Origin: Nocardiopsis sp. YSL2 | GTDB taxonomy: Bacteria > Actinomycetota > Actinomycetes > Streptosporangiales > Streptosporangiaceae | Length of the DNA stretch: 64,000 nt | Direction of reading: 5' to 3' | NCBI RefSeq assembly: GCF_030555055.1 | Contig: NZ_JAMOAO010000001.1 | Location: 1,984,001-2,048,000, forward strand | Shown here: positions 1 to 8,726 of the stretch, piece by piece | Layout: every line of letters starts with the position of its first letter | How positions within the stretch are numbered: position 1 is the first letter of the stretch | Program-made: the position numbers and the translations under genes | The notes under the pieces: model-generated | Told to the model about the DNA's origin: nothing | Databases searched by the model: none | Seen by the model: only the letters and a program-made list of their open reading frames with translations

Positions 1-1509
1 AGCGGCCTGGGCAACGCGCTGGGCGTGGCCGGTGTGGCCCGGCTCGGCGAAAGCGTGGTGGCGGATCTGCGCGAGAGGTTCGTCGCCCGGGCCCTGCGGC
101 TTCCGTTGGAGCGGGTGGAACTGGCGGGGTCGGGCGACCTGACCTCACGGGTGACGGGCGACGTCACGGTGGTGACCCGCGCGGTGCGCGACGCCTTCCC
201 CCGGCTGGCGCAGGCGCTGTTCACCATCGTGCTCACGCTGGGCGCGCTGGCGCTGCTGGACTGGCGCTTCCTGGCGGCCGTGCTGCTGGCCGTACCGGTG
301 CAGATGTACTCGCTGCGCCGGTACCTGAAACTGGCGGCCCCGGTGTACGACGAGCACCGCAAGGCGGTCGGCACGCGCCAGCACCGGCTGCTCGACACCA
401 TCAGCGGCGCCCGGACCGTGCGTGCCTTCGGCCTGGCCGACGAGCACACGCGGCGGGTGGGCGGTGCCTCCCAGCGGGCCGCCGACCTGGCCGTGGCGGG
501 ACAGAAGCTCGCCACCCGGCTGTTCTCGCTGCTCAACCTCGCCGAGTTCATCGGTCTGGCGGGGGTGCTGATCGCCGGGTACTGGCTGGTGGGCCAGGAC
601 ATGGCGACCATCGGTACCGCCACGGCGGCGGCCCTGTACTTCCACAACCTGTTCGCCCCGATCAACACGGCGATCGGGCTCGCCGACGAGGCCCAGAAGG
701 CACGCGCGGCGCTGGCCCGCATGATCGGGGTGTGCGACCTGCCCGCCGAGGAGGAGTCCGGCGACCACCCGGCGCCGGACGGCTCGCTGTCCCTGTCCGG
801 GGTGGGGCACGCCTACCGCCCGGGTCTGCCGGTGCTCTCGGACGTCGATCTGGAGATCGTGCCGGGTGAGCGGGTGGCCCTGGTGGGGGCGAGCGGCGCG
901 GGCAAGTCCACCCTGGCCAAGCTCGTGGCGGGCATCCACCCGGCCTCCGAGGGGTCCTTGCGCGTGGGAGGGCTCGACCTCGCCGCCACGGGCCCGATCG
1001 CGGCCCGCCAGGCGGTGACGCTGATCAGCCAGGAGGTGCACGTGTTCGCCGGCCCCCTGGCCGACGACCTGCGCCTGGCGCGCCCGGAGGCCACCGACGA
1101 GGAGCTGGGCGCCGCGCTGGAGACCGTGGGCGCGCTCGACTGGGTGACGGCCCTGCCGGAGGGCACGGCGACCGTGGTCGGTACCGGCGGGCACAAGCTC
1201 ACCGCGGCCCAGGCACAGCAGATCGCCCTGGCCCGTCTGGTCCTGGCCGACCGGCCGATCGCGGTCCTGGACGAGGCCACCGCCGACGCGGGAAGCGCCG
1301 GCGCCCGTCGGTTGGAGGAAGCCGCCGCCCGGGCCCTGGAGGGCCGCACGGGGCTGGTGGTCGCCCACCGGCTGACCCAGGCCGCCGACGCCGACCGCGT
1401 GGTGGTGCTGGAGGGTGGTCGCGTCGTCGAGTCCGGCCCGCACGAGGAGCTGGTGCGGGCGGACGGCCCGTACGCCGAGCTGTGGAAGGCCTGGTCCGCC
1501 CGCCGGTAA
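1..1509 (+). CDS. ABC exporter half-transporter (permease fused to ATPase), 5' partial
   Basis: The reading frame is open from base 1, so the N-terminus lies outside the window. The first ~235 residues carry hydrophobic helices of a type-1 exporter permease (for example around LAQALFTIVLTLGALALL). The ATPase follows, with Walker A GASGAGKST near residue 288 (counted from the GTG at 25), Walker B IAVLDEAT and an H-loop VVAHRL. The ABC signature is not LSGGQ but LTAAQAQQ, and the D-loop region is also altered. That pattern is known from actinobacterial half-transporters that pair with a second half carrying normal motifs, so a partner gene probably lies just upstream (inference). The substrate cannot be told. 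The siderophore locus is 17 kb away, so a role in siderophore transport is only a possibility. Confidence 0.85.
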   Translation, partial: SGLGNALGVAGVARLGESVVADLRERFVARALRLPLERVELAGSGDLTSRVTGDVTVVTRAVRDAFPRLAQALFTIVLTLGALALLDWRFLAAVLLAVPVQMYSLRRYLKLAAPVYDEHRKAVGTRQHRLLDTISGARTVRAFGLADEHTRRVGGASQRAADLAVAGQKLATRLFSLLNLAEFIGLAGVLIAGYWLVGQDMATIGTATAAALYFHNLFAPINTAIGLADEAQKARAALARMIGVCDLPAEEESGDHPAPDGSLSLSGVGHAYRPGLPVLSDVDLEIVPGERVALVGASGAGKSTLAKLVAGIHPASEGSLRVGGLDLAATGPIAARQAVTLISQEVHVFAGPLADDLRLARPEATDEELGAALETVGALDWVTALPEGTATVVGTGGHKLTAAQAQQIALARLVLADRPIAVLDEATADAGSAGARRLEEAAARALEGRTGLVVAHRLTQAADADRVVVLEGGRVVESGPHEELVRADGPYAELWKAWSARR

Positions 1510-1916
1510 GCCGCCGGGCAGGAGAACGACCTGGGCGGGGCGGGGCCGCGGAGTGATGCGGGCCCCGCCCCCGCGTGTGCGGGGGGCACTCCTGGCCTGC
1601 GCTTTCCTCTGGACGGCATGCCGTTTCCACAACGTGTCGAGAGTCGGACAGAACACCCATCCTGCCGAGCCTGTTCAACGAACTCGCGACACACGGCGCG
1701 AACTCCGAATCAGGGGACACCGGCGAACACGACTCCGGCAACACGCCGGGCGCTGGCCGCGAACAGGGAAGCGGACCCAGCAAGGTCCCGGCGGTCGTCC
1801 GCGACGTACGAGGGCGCTGACCCGGCGCTGGTGCCCGCCACACGGCTCAGCCACCGGCCGGGGCCCCTCCCTCGTGTGACGACCCGCCTCCTGCACTCCA
1901 GCGAAACCCAGGCCGC

Positions 1917-1925
1917 TGAAACGTT
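1917..1925. promoter_or_regulatory. LacI-type operator-like element 1
   Basis: The sequence TGAAACGTT contains the central CG step and AAACGTT half-site typical of LacI-family operators (family consensus close to TGAAACGTTTCA). It is repeated 141 bases downstream, still ahead of the hydrolase gene. No LacI gene is present in the window, so the regulator would be encoded elsewhere. This rests on pattern only. Confidence 0.35.
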
Positions 1926-2057
1926 CTTATCACACTGAACCTTCCCCTTGGTCGCGTCCAGCCGAGCAAAGCCCGTGGCCACAGGGTCACCGTAAGAAGT
2001 CGACCAGGTTTTCTCGCGCAACCGTTGATCATCGGAGCGATCTGTTGGAAACTCCTG

Positions 2058-2070
2058 TGAAACGTTTTAA
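2058..2070. promoter_or_regulatory. LacI-type operator-like element 2
   Basis: TGAAACGTTTTAA, sharing TGAAACGTT with the element at 1917 and lying 96 bases before the hydrolase start. The inner AAACGTTT is a perfect palindrome. Sugar-responsive control by a LacI-family repressor would suit a secreted glycosidase. This is inference. Confidence 0.4.
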
Positions 2071-2165
2071 GATCCGTCCGGATCATCTCGTCGTGCGCAC
2101 GCACGAGCTTCCCCCCTGCCCCTCTTCGCGCCCTGCTCCAGCGAGCGCAGGAAGGAAAACCCCCG

Positions 2166-5100
2166 ATGTCCCCCACACCGTCCTCCCCGGAGCCCGCCTC
2201 CTCAGCCCTCACCCCCACCCGGCGCCTGTTCCTGGGTCTGAGCGCCGCCGCGGGCACGGCCGCCGCTCTGCCGGCCGCCCTCGGCACGCCCGCCGCCTCG
2301 GCCGCCCCGCGGTCCTTCGCCTCCGGCTTCGAGGCCCCCACGGCCGCGCGGGCCAAGTTCCGCTGGTGGTGGCCGCACGGCCTGGTCGACCCCCAGGAAG
2401 TGGCCCGCGAGATCGACCAGGCCGCCGACGCCGGGTTCGGCGGTATGGAGGTGGCCGACGTCCACCACAGCTCATCGGAGCCGCTCGACCCCGAGGGGCA
2501 CGGCTGGGGCACCGGGCCCTGGCGCGAGGCCGTGGAGGCCGCCCTGACCCGGGCCGAGGAGCGCGGGATCGTCGTCGACATGACCATCGGCCCGTCCTGG
2601 CCGGCCGCGGTGCCCACCCTGACCCCGCAGGACAGGGCAGCCGTCCGCGAACTCGCCCACGGCGTGCGCTACCTCGCCTCCGGCGAGGAGACCTCGGGCG
2701 CCCTGCCCGAGCCCGAGGTGGAGCCCGGACACGGGGTCGAGTCGCGCGAACTCTTCGCGGTGCAGGCGGTACGCCTGGCCGAGGGCGCCTCGCCGGAGGA
2801 CCGGCGCACCGCCCTGGAGGCCGACACCCTGCAGGACCTCACGGCGTCGGTGCGGGACGAGGAGCTGGCGTGGACGGCCCCCGGCGAGGGGGACGGCTCG
2901 ACCTGGGCCCTCATCGCCTACTGGGAGCGCGGTTCGGGCCAGCGGCCCGAGGGCGGACCGCACACCGAACCGGTCTCCTACGTGGTCGACCACTTCAGCA
3001 GCGCCGGCGCGCAGGCCGTCATCGACTTCTGGGAGGAGAACGTCCTCACCTCCCGGATCCGCTCCCTGCTCCACGGGCCCGCGGGCGGCGCGGTCTTCGA
3101 GGACTCCATCGAGATGGAGACCGACGCGACCCTGTGGACGCACGACCTGCCCGCCGCCTTCGAGGACCACCACGGCTACGACCCGGTGCCCTACCTGCCG
3201 GTGCTCGTGCGCGTGGACGAGGACCAGGTCTTCTCCTTCGGCCCCGACACCGACCGCCGGGCCCTGAACGACTTCAACGACCTGCTCTCACAGCTCTACA
3301 TCGACCACCACATCACCCCTCTCCAGGAGTGGGCGCACGGGCTGGGGATGGGCTACCGCATCCAGCCCTACGGCCTGCAGACCGACGCCGTGGCCAAGGC
3401 CGCCATCGTCGACACCGCCGAGGGCGAGTCCCTGGGCTTCAAGAACCTCGACGACTTCCGCTCCCTGGCGGGCGGGCGCGACCTGGCGGGCAAGAAGGTG
3501 CTCAGCAGCGAGGCGGGCGCCGTCTACGGCGGCTCCTACAGCACCACGTGGGACCAGACCGTGCGCACCATCGCGCGCGAGTACGCCGCGGGCGTGAACA
3601 TGGCGGTCCTGCACGGGTTCTCCTACGCCGACGCACCCGGAGCACAGTGGCCGGGCTTCGCCGCCTTCACCCCCTACAGCGGAGGAGTGGGCTACAGCGA
3701 GTCCTGGGGACCGAGGCACCCGACCTGGCAGCACGTGTCCGACGTCTCGGGCTTCTTCGCGCGCGCCCAGCACACCCTCCAGTCGGGCACCTCGACGATC
3801 GACGTGGCGTTCCTGCGCCAGAAGGGCTACGCCGGCTCGGGCTTCGGCGCCGCCCACTTCACCAAGGAGGGGGTCCGCCACGGGTGGACGCACCAGTTCG
3901 TCAGCCCCCGCCTGCTCCGCATCACCGAACCGCGGGTGGAGAACGGCCGCCTGGCCCCCGAGGGCCCGGCCTACGGCCTGCTGGTCTTCGAAGGGGACGC
4001 CTTCAGCGGACGACTCCCGACCATGGAGCTGGACACCGCCCAGCGCATGGTGGAGTACGCCCGGTCGGGACTGAAGATCCTCATCGTCGGGGACTGGAGC
4101 GCCCCTCAGGAGCCGGGGACCGACCAGGACTCGGCCGAGGAGCTGGCCCAGGCCATGGAGGAGCTGCTCGCCGAGCCCAGCGTGCACCGGGTCGACGCGC
4201 GCGAGGACATCCCCGACGGGCTGGCCGCGCTGGACGCGCGCCCCGCCGTCTCCTACGCCCAGGCCTCCCCGCTGCTGCACGCGCGGCGCCGGGACGAGGA
4301 GCTGGAGCTGTACTACTTCACCAACAGCTCGGACTCGGAGCCCGTCGACCACCGGGTCACCCTGCCCGCGGACATCGACCACGCCTATCCCTTCGCGCTG
4401 GACCTGTGGAACGGAGCGATCACTCCCCTGCCGGTGCACACGCGCGGTGAGGGGACGGTCGAGGTCGGGGTGCGTCTGGCGCCGGGGGCCTCGATGGTCA
4501 TCGCGCTGGCGCCGCACTCATGGATCCGCGACCACGGAGAACCGGGCCGGACCATGCCGCCGGGGCACCTGAAGAACCTGCGCGTGGACGAGACCGACGC
4601 GGACCAGGTCCGTGTGGAGGGCAGGAAGGCCGTGGTCCGGGCCTCCTCCGCGGGCACCTACACCACCGTGCTCTCCGACGGGAGCACCACCTCCACGACC
4701 ATCGACTCCGTCGGCGACACCCTCGACCTGACCTCCTGGGAACTGGAGGTGGAGGACTGGCGGCCGGGAGGGTCGACGACCGAGACCGACGTGGTCGTGC
4801 ACGAGCTCTCGTTGTCCTCGCTGGTCCCCTGGCGTGAGCTCGACGGGCTGGCCGACACCTCCGGGATCGGCCGCTACACCACCACCGTCGACCTGGGCGG
4901 GGGGTGGACCGGAGGCCACGGCGCGTACCTGGACCTGGGCCGGGTGAGCGACACCTTCCGCGTCACGGTCAACGACACGGACCTGCCTCCGTGCGACCAG
5001 CAGGACACGGTGGTCGACGTCGGCCCCTGGCTGCGCGCCGGCTCCAACACGGTCCAGGTAGAGGTGGCCACCACCCTGATCAACCGCATGCGGGCCTTCC

Positions 5101-5189
5101 GCCCCGACGTCTACGGCGACGTGTCCCGGCAGGACTACGGACTGCTGGGCCCGGTGCGGCTGGTGCCCTACGGCCAGGCCGAACTGTGA
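2166..5189 (+). CDS. Secreted glycoside hydrolase, GH106 / alpha-L-rhamnosidase type
   Basis: 1007-residue protein. The ATG at 2166 follows a purine-rich AGGAAGGA site. The N-terminus has a twin-arginine motif (TRRLFLG, Arg19-Arg20), a hydrophobic stretch and an ASA cleavage site near residue 43, so the protein should be exported folded by Tat. The first mature segment KFRWWWPHGLVDP followed by EIDQAADAGFGGMEVADV is characteristic of the GH106-like rhamnosidase catalytic barrel. The C-terminal ~130 residues resemble a jelly-roll carbohydrate-binding fold (WRELDGLADTSGIGRYTTTV, later LDLGRVSDTFRVTVN). Length agrees with GH106 enzymes. Likely role: removal of terminal rhamnose or a related sugar from plant or microbial polysaccharide outside the cell. 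Substrate specificity is not visible. A perfect hairpin just after the stop acts as terminator. Confidence 0.85.
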   Translation: MSPTPSSPEPASSALTPTRRLFLGLSAAAGTAAALPAALGTPAASAAPRSFASGFEAPTAARAKFRWWWPHGLVDPQEVAREIDQAADAGFGGMEVADVHHSSSEPLDPEGHGWGTGPWREAVEAALTRAEERGIVVDMTIGPSWPAAVPTLTPQDRAAVRELAHGVRYLASGEETSGALPEPEVEPGHGVESRELFAVQAVRLAEGASPEDRRTALEADTLQDLTASVRDEELAWTAPGEGDGSTWALIAYWERGSGQRPEGGPHTEPVSYVVDHFSSAGAQAVIDFWEENVLTSRIRSLLHGPAGGAVFEDSIEMETDATLWTHDLPAAFEDHHGYDPVPYLPVLVRVDEDQVFSFGPDTDRRALNDFNDLLSQLYIDHHITPLQEWAHGLGMGYRIQPYGLQTDAVAKAAIVDTAEGESLGFKNLDDFRSLAGGRDLAGKKVLSSEAGAVYGGSYSTTWDQTVRTIAREYAAGVNMAVLHGFSYADAPGAQWPGFAAFTPYSGGVGYSESWGPRHPTWQHVSDVSGFFARAQHTLQSGTSTIDVAFLRQKGYAGSGFGAAHFTKEGVRHGWTHQFVSPRLLRITEPRVENGRLAPEGPAYGLLVFEGDAFSGRLPTMELDTAQRMVEYARSGLKILIVGDWSAPQEPGTDQDSAEELAQAMEELLAEPSVHRVDAREDIPDGLAALDARPAVSYAQASPLLHARRRDEELELYYFTNSSDSEPVDHRVTLPADIDHAYPFALDLWNGAITPLPVHTRGEGTVEVGVRLAPGASMVIALAPHSWIRDHGEPGRTMPPGHLKNLRVDETDADQVRVEGRKAVVRASSAGTYTTVLSDGSTTSTTIDSVGDTLDLTSWELEVEDWRPGGSTTETDVVVHELSLSSLVPWRELDGLADTSGIGRYTTTVDLGGGWTGGHGAYLDLGRVSDTFRVTVNDTDLPPCDQQDTVVDVGPWLRAGSNTVQVEVATTLINRMRAFRPDVYGDVSRQDYGLLGPVRLVPYGQAEL

Positions 5190-5195
5190 CCGCCC

Positions 5196-5228
5196 CCGTC
5201 CGGGGGCGCACCGCGCGCCCCCGGACGG
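5196..5228. terminator. Perfect 14-bp hairpin between convergent genes
   Basis: Arms 5196-5209 (CCGTCCGGGGGCGC) and 5215-5228 (its exact complement) with a 5-base loop. It sits 7 bases after the hydrolase stop and 14 bases before the stop of the opposing VOC gene, the usual place for a bidirectional terminator. No T-run follows, which is common in high-GC actinomycetes. Confidence 0.75.
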
Positions 5229-5241
5229 CGGCACGCACCCG

Positions 5242-5670
5242 CTAACGGGCGCGGGAGCTCCCGTCTGGCTCCGGAGAGGGCAGCGGGCCGAGCAGGTCCC
5301 AGCGGTTGCCCGCGACGTCCAGGAAGACGGCGATCCGCCCGTAGGGCTCGTCGCGCGACTCGGTCACGAACCGGACGCCCGCCTCCGCCATCCGGGCATG
5401 GGACCGCTCGAAGTCGTCCACGCGCAGAAAGAACCCCACGCGCCCCGCGACCTGGCTGCCCACCACGGCCGACTCGCGCTCGCCGTCGGCGCGCGCCAGC
5501 AGGAGCCCGGTGCCTCCTCCCGGCGGCCGGACCAGGACCCACCGCTTCGCGCGGCCGTCGTTGGTCAGGGAGAAGGCGTCCTCCACCAGCTCGAAGCCGA
5601 GCGCATCGACGAAGAACGCGATCGCGGGGTCGTACTCGTCCACCACGATCGTCACCAGGTCCATGTGCAT
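5242..5670 (-). CDS. VOC-superfamily (glyoxalase/bleomycin resistance-like) protein
   Basis: 142 residues from the ATG at 5670 (MHMDLVTIVVDEYDPAIAFFVDALGF); a second ATG two codons later is equally plausible, and the frame extends 9 codons upstream. The protein shows the paired beta-alpha-beta-beta-beta repeat of the VOC fold: an N-terminal half ending near LLLARADGE and a C-terminal half VGFFLRVDDFERSHARMAEAGVRF with YGRIAVFLDVAGNRWDLLGP. VOC proteins include dioxygenases, isomerases and drug-binding proteins. The residues do not allow a choice. It is a single-gene unit convergent with the hydrolase. Confidence 0.85.
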   Translation of the reverse strand: MHMDLVTIVVDEYDPAIAFFVDALGFELVEDAFSLTNDGRAKRWVLVRPPGGGTGLLLARADGERESAVVGSQVAGRVGFFLRVDDFERSHARMAEAGVRFVTESRDEPYGRIAVFLDVAGNRWDLLGPLPSPEPDGSSRAR

Positions 5671-5896
5671 CCCGGTACCGTAGCCCGCCGCCGCCACTGC
5701 CCGACGAGACCCTAGCTGCGGCCCGATCCCGGCTCCGGCTCCGGCCCCTCACTCGGTTCCGCTTCGGCAGGGCCTCCCGAAGCGGCTCCGGGGCCCGAGT
5801 GCAGTCTCGACGACCCGCTCATTGGTGGCCGATGAGATCGGTTCGGTTTCCCGGTCAGACCAAGCGACACCCGACCACGGAGCAGGAGGCCACGCC

Positions 5897-6523
5897 ATGA
5901 AACTCACCACCACCACATGGGTCACCCTCGACGGCGTCATGCAGGGTCTCGGCGGAGCGGAGGAGGACCGCAGAGGCGGATTCGAGCGGGGCGGATGGGC
6001 CATGCCGTACTTCGACGACGAGGCGGCGACGTTCCTCAACGGGATCTACCAGCGCGCCGACGCGTTCCTGTTCGGCCGGCGCACCTACGAGATCTTCGCG
6101 GGCTACTGGGGAGTGATGCCGAACCCGGACAACAACCCCATCGCCGCGGCCCTGAACAACCGACCCAAGTACGTCGCGTCGAGCACTCTCACCGCACCGG
6201 GGTGGGCGGACACAACCGTCCTGTCCGGTGACGTCGCGACCGCCATCGGCGAGCTGAAGGCCACGCAGCCGGGCGAGCTGCAGGTGCACGGCAGCGGAGG
6301 TCTGGTCCGCTGGCTGTTCGAGAACCGGCTCGTCGACGAGGCCGTCCTGCTCGTGTGCCCGGTGGTCCTCGGCCAGGGCACCCGGCTGTTCCCCGACTCC
6401 GGCCCGGACACGGCACTATCCCTGGTCGAGTCGCGGTCCACGCCGAGGGGAGTGACGATCCAGGTCTATCGGCCCGACGGCCGCCCGCAGTACGAGACGG
6501 CCGCCCCGACCCCGAACTCCTGA
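5897..6523 (+). CDS. Dihydrofolate reductase-family (RibD C-terminal-like) protein
   Basis: 208 residues. The ATG at 5897 is preceded by AGGAGG (about 5884-5889) at good spacing; an upstream extension of the frame lacks such a site. The N-terminus MKLTTTTWVTLDGVMQ, the FGRRTYEIFAGYW segment, then GELQVHGSGGLVRWLFENRLVDEAVLLVCPVVLGQGTRLF are hallmark segments of the RibD_C/DHFR-like NADPH-binding fold. Members are stand-alone reductases of unknown substrate, and true riboflavin biosynthesis is not implied. It stands alone, next to the first CRISPR array. Confidence 0.88.
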   Translation: MKLTTTTWVTLDGVMQGLGGAEEDRRGGFERGGWAMPYFDDEAATFLNGIYQRADAFLFGRRTYEIFAGYWGVMPNPDNNPIAAALNNRPKYVASSTLTAPGWADTTVLSGDVATAIGELKATQPGELQVHGSGGLVRWLFENRLVDEAVLLVCPVVLGQGTRLFPDSGPDTALSLVESRSTPRGVTIQVYRPDGRPQYETAAPTPNS

Positions 6524-6575
6524 CGGCAGCGGCCGGGGAGCGCCGGGAGCGCTTCGGCAGCGATGCGCCGCGCGT

Positions 6576-6956
6576 GGGTCCATCCCCACGTGCGCGGGGA
6601 GCAGTAGCGATGCGCCGCGCGTGGGCCCATCCCAGCGTGCGCGGGGAGCAGTTCGGCGAGCTGTTCTTGTGACCACCTGCGCTGGGTCCATCCCCGCGTG
6701 CGCGGGGAGCAGGCGTCCACAGCGATGGGCAGGTCGGTCACGTTGGGTCCATCCCCGCGTGCGCGGGGAACAGGTGTCGGGCCCGGTGACGGAGGCGTTC
6801 ACGTCGGGTCCATCCCCGCGTGCGCGGGGAGCAGGTCGAGCACGTCGGCGGTCGGCTTGATGAGGAGGGTCCATCCCCGCGTGCGCGGGGAGCAGAGCAG
6901 CCCCATCAGGCCGCCGGGGACGTTTTCGGGTCCATTCCCGCGTGCGCGGGGAGCAG
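6576..6956 (-). CRISPR. Type I-E CRISPR array 1 (7 repeats, 6 spacers)
   Basis: 29-base repeats begin at 6576, 6623, 6684, 6745, 6806, 6867 and 6928. On the plus strand each begins GGGTCCATCCCCGCG and ends GCGGGGAGCAG, the complement of the I-E type CTGCTCCCCGCG...GGGGATGGACCC. Five spacers are exactly 32 bases, but the most distal one (6605-6622) is only 18. The repeats at 6576 and 6623 are degenerate, as expected of the trailer end. The repeat at 6745 has GGGGAACAG and the leader-proximal one at 6928 has CCATTCCCG. Repeat polarity and the leader to the right (6957 on) place transcription on the minus strand. No cas genes are in the window. Confidence 0.96.
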
Positions 6957-7050
6957 TCTTTCTGACCTGGGGCTTCAATGCGTGGGGAAGCCCTTTTCTG
7001 CAACTTGTTGGAAATCGGACACTCGACCCACAGGCCTCATTCGGTACTTC
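6957..7050 (-). promoter_or_regulatory. CRISPR array 1 leader
   Basis: AT-richer sequence next to the last repeat. It is homologous to the sequence beside array 2: both have CTGACCTG near the repeat and an identical 15-base TTTCTGCAACTTGTT (6995-7009 here, 16084-16098 there) 38-39 bases from the last repeat, then GGACA and GACCC. This conservation marks it as the leader with promoter and integration signals. Confidence 0.75.
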
Positions 7051-7396
7051 AGAGTTCTCGTGTCGTGCGCTGGGTGCCCTCACATGGAGCGTATCGAGCG
7101 GATTGGTCGATCCCGTAGTGAATGAGTTCGTCGACGTCGGTCCAGATTTCGGCGACCCCGGATCGGAAGCCTGCCTCGAAGAGGCAACCGCCGACAACCC
7201 GCGCGCTGGCTCTGAAGTCGCCGGCTCTATCGTCCTTCGCCCAGGTCGGGCGACACCTCGAGGGTGAAAGCCGAGCCCGTCCACGAAGAACGCGATCGGC
7301 CGGGCCGCCCTCTCTCAGTAGGCGGCGAGACCTGGCAGGCCGGTGAATGTCCACCGGAGGGGCCCGGCGCTCTTCGACGCTCAGAAGGCGGACACC
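7051..7396. other. Stretch without an intact gene between CRISPR leader 1 and a VOC gene
   Basis: About 350 bases. No intact coding region is recognised. The right part holds a frameshifted remnant of a VOC gene (annotated separately). The left part has open frames on both strands but no family motif. Confidence 0.5.
7243..7345 (-). pseudogene. Frameshifted VOC-gene remnant
   Basis: Read on the minus strand, one frame gives AFFVDGLGF, the N-terminal helix motif of VOC proteins (compare AFFVDALGF in the gene at 5242-5670). A shift by one base continues as TLEVSPDLGEGR before a stop, the expected continuation of that motif. An upstream fragment reading VDIHRP lies in yet another frame. No single frame joins the parts, so this looks like a decayed copy. 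Confidence 0.4.
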
Positions 7397-7783
7397 TCAG
7401 CGGAGCTCGCCGCTGACCACCCAGAGGTGGCCGAAGGGATCCTTGACCCTGCCCTGCCTCTTGCCGTACGGACGGTTCTCCACCGGGATCACCACCTCGG
7501 CTCCCAGCGCCACCATGCGCTCCGCCGTCGCATCGGGATCGGGCACGTCAGCGGTCAGGAGAACGGGCGTTCCGCCCACCGACTCGGGGTCGTGCCACCC
7601 CCACTCCGGGACGCTCTGCGCCAGGGCGAGAGTGGATGATCCCAGGGTCAGCTCGGCGTGGTGCACCACGCCTTGCTCATCCGCCACTCGGGACACCAAC
7701 GTCGCGTCCAACGCCTTGGTGTAGAAATCGATCGCCGCATCGGCGTCGGACACGAGCACCTTGGGGTGAAGTTCACTGGTCAT
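7397..7783 (-). CDS. VOC-family protein (PhnB-like)
   Basis: 128 residues, complete. MTSELHPKVLVSDADAAIDFYTKALDA is the usual start of PhnB/YdhR-type VOC proteins. LGSSTLALAQSVPEWGWHDP, ERMVALGAEVVIPVENRPYGKRQGRVKDPFGHLWVV completes the two-module fold and contains the conserved DPFGHLW motif. Function in this group is mostly unknown. The gene lies 10 bases after the stop of the AraC-type regulator on the same strand, so the two are probably co-transcribed and the regulator may control this enzyme. Confidence 0.88.
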   Translation of the reverse strand: MTSELHPKVLVSDADAAIDFYTKALDATLVSRVADEQGVVHHAELTLGSSTLALAQSVPEWGWHDPESVGGTPVLLTADVPDPDATAERMVALGAEVVIPVENRPYGKRQGRVKDPFGHLWVVSGELR

Positions 7784-7793
7784 GGTTCGATGA

Positions 7794-8594
7794 TCACGGA
7801 GTCGGGCGGGGTCGGCCTTGTAGATTTCGGCGCTCCTCCGCCAGCCATCCGGACGGCGTCGTGCGCATCAGGTCCTGAAAGTCGCGCACGAGATGGCTCT
7901 GGTCGTGGTACCCGCTCTCGGCCGCGATCTGAGCCCAGGAGTCGGCCCCCTCACCGGCCCGATCGACCGCGGAGGCCAAGCGGGCCACGCGCGCGGCGAA
8001 CTTCGGCCCGATCCCGAGTTCACGCCGCATCACGTCCCGCAGGTGGCGCGGGCTCAGATGCGCGTGCCGGGCCAGTTCCTCGACGGAGACCCGGCCGCCG
8101 CGCGACGCGATGATCCTCAGCGGTTCGAGGGCGTCCGATGAGACCGTGGCGCGGTTCGCTCGTTCCAGGCGTTCGAGGAGGCGCGCTCTCACCAGCCGCG
8201 CTCGTCGCTCGGCCGGGTAGGCCGCCAACTCCTCACTCACTCGGCCCACCCACGGCACGAGGGCATTGATGTCGATACCACCGGCGTCGACCTCCCCGAG
8301 CGGCACGGCGGTGAGCCGGTGCGCGGCCAGCAGGGACAGCTCCACGTACACGGTCGGCTGGTTCGACCGCAGGATGAGGGAGGGGGTGGCGGCACCGGGT
8401 CGCATCAGCCCGGCGACGACCGCCTGCCGGTGGTGGGCGTGTCCGTCGTAACGGACCTCAAAGGGAGCGCCGAGGCTGATGACCAGGCGAGCGGACAGGG
8501 AGGGCACGGCCCTGTGCAGCCGTGGCGGGCCGACGTGCTCGCTGACGGCGACCACACCGATGCCGACCTGACGACATGCCTCCCGCAGTCCCAA
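7794..8594 (-). CDS. AraC-family transcriptional regulator
   Basis: 266 residues from a TTG at 8594. No ATG or GTG is available between an in-frame upstream stop and the conserved region, and a GGAG precedes the TTG at about 9 bases. The C-terminal third has two helix-turn-helix units: VSVEELARHAHLSPRHLRDVMRRELG and, after WAQIAAESGYHDQSHLVRDFQDLMRTTPSGWL, the AraC signature. The N-terminal half (cupin-like, PFEVRYDGHAHHRQAVVAGL) resembles sensor domains of DUF6597-type AraC regulators. It lies immediately upstream of the VOC gene in the same direction. Ligand unknown. Confidence 0.88.
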   Translation of the reverse strand: MGLREACRQVGIGVVAVSEHVGPPRLHRAVPSLSARLVISLGAPFEVRYDGHAHHRQAVVAGLMRPGAATPSLILRSNQPTVYVELSLLAAHRLTAVPLGEVDAGGIDINALVPWVGRVSEELAAYPAERRARLVRARLLERLERANRATVSSDALEPLRIIASRGGRVSVEELARHAHLSPRHLRDVMRRELGIGPKFAARVARLASAVDRAGEGADSWAQIAAESGYHDQSHLVRDFQDLMRTTPSGWLAEERRNLQGRPRPTP

Positions 8595-8726
8595 CCCTTG
8601 AAGTCTCCACTCGCCTGGGATATCTGAAAAGTGCGTTCAGGTGTGCCAGGACCCACCCCGGGGCCTGGCGGCACGCACGCCCTGGCCACACGCCTCGTGC
8701 GACAAGTACACAGACGTCGTGATGGA

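Larger units (their letters stand above)
1510..2165. other. Gene-free stretch upstream of the GH106-type hydrolase
   Basis: 656 bases between the exporter and the hydrolase. No convincing coding region is seen: short open frames lack family motifs or ribosome sites. The right half is less GC-rich than its surroundings and holds two copies of TGAAACGTT (1917 and 2058), annotated separately as operator candidates. Confidence 0.6.

Noticed and set aside
6416..7003. Open frames through CRISPR array 1 with repeated SPRARGA / HPRVRGEQ / LLPAHAGMD peptides
   Set aside because: The periodic peptides are translations of the 29-base repeats. They are not a repeat protein.
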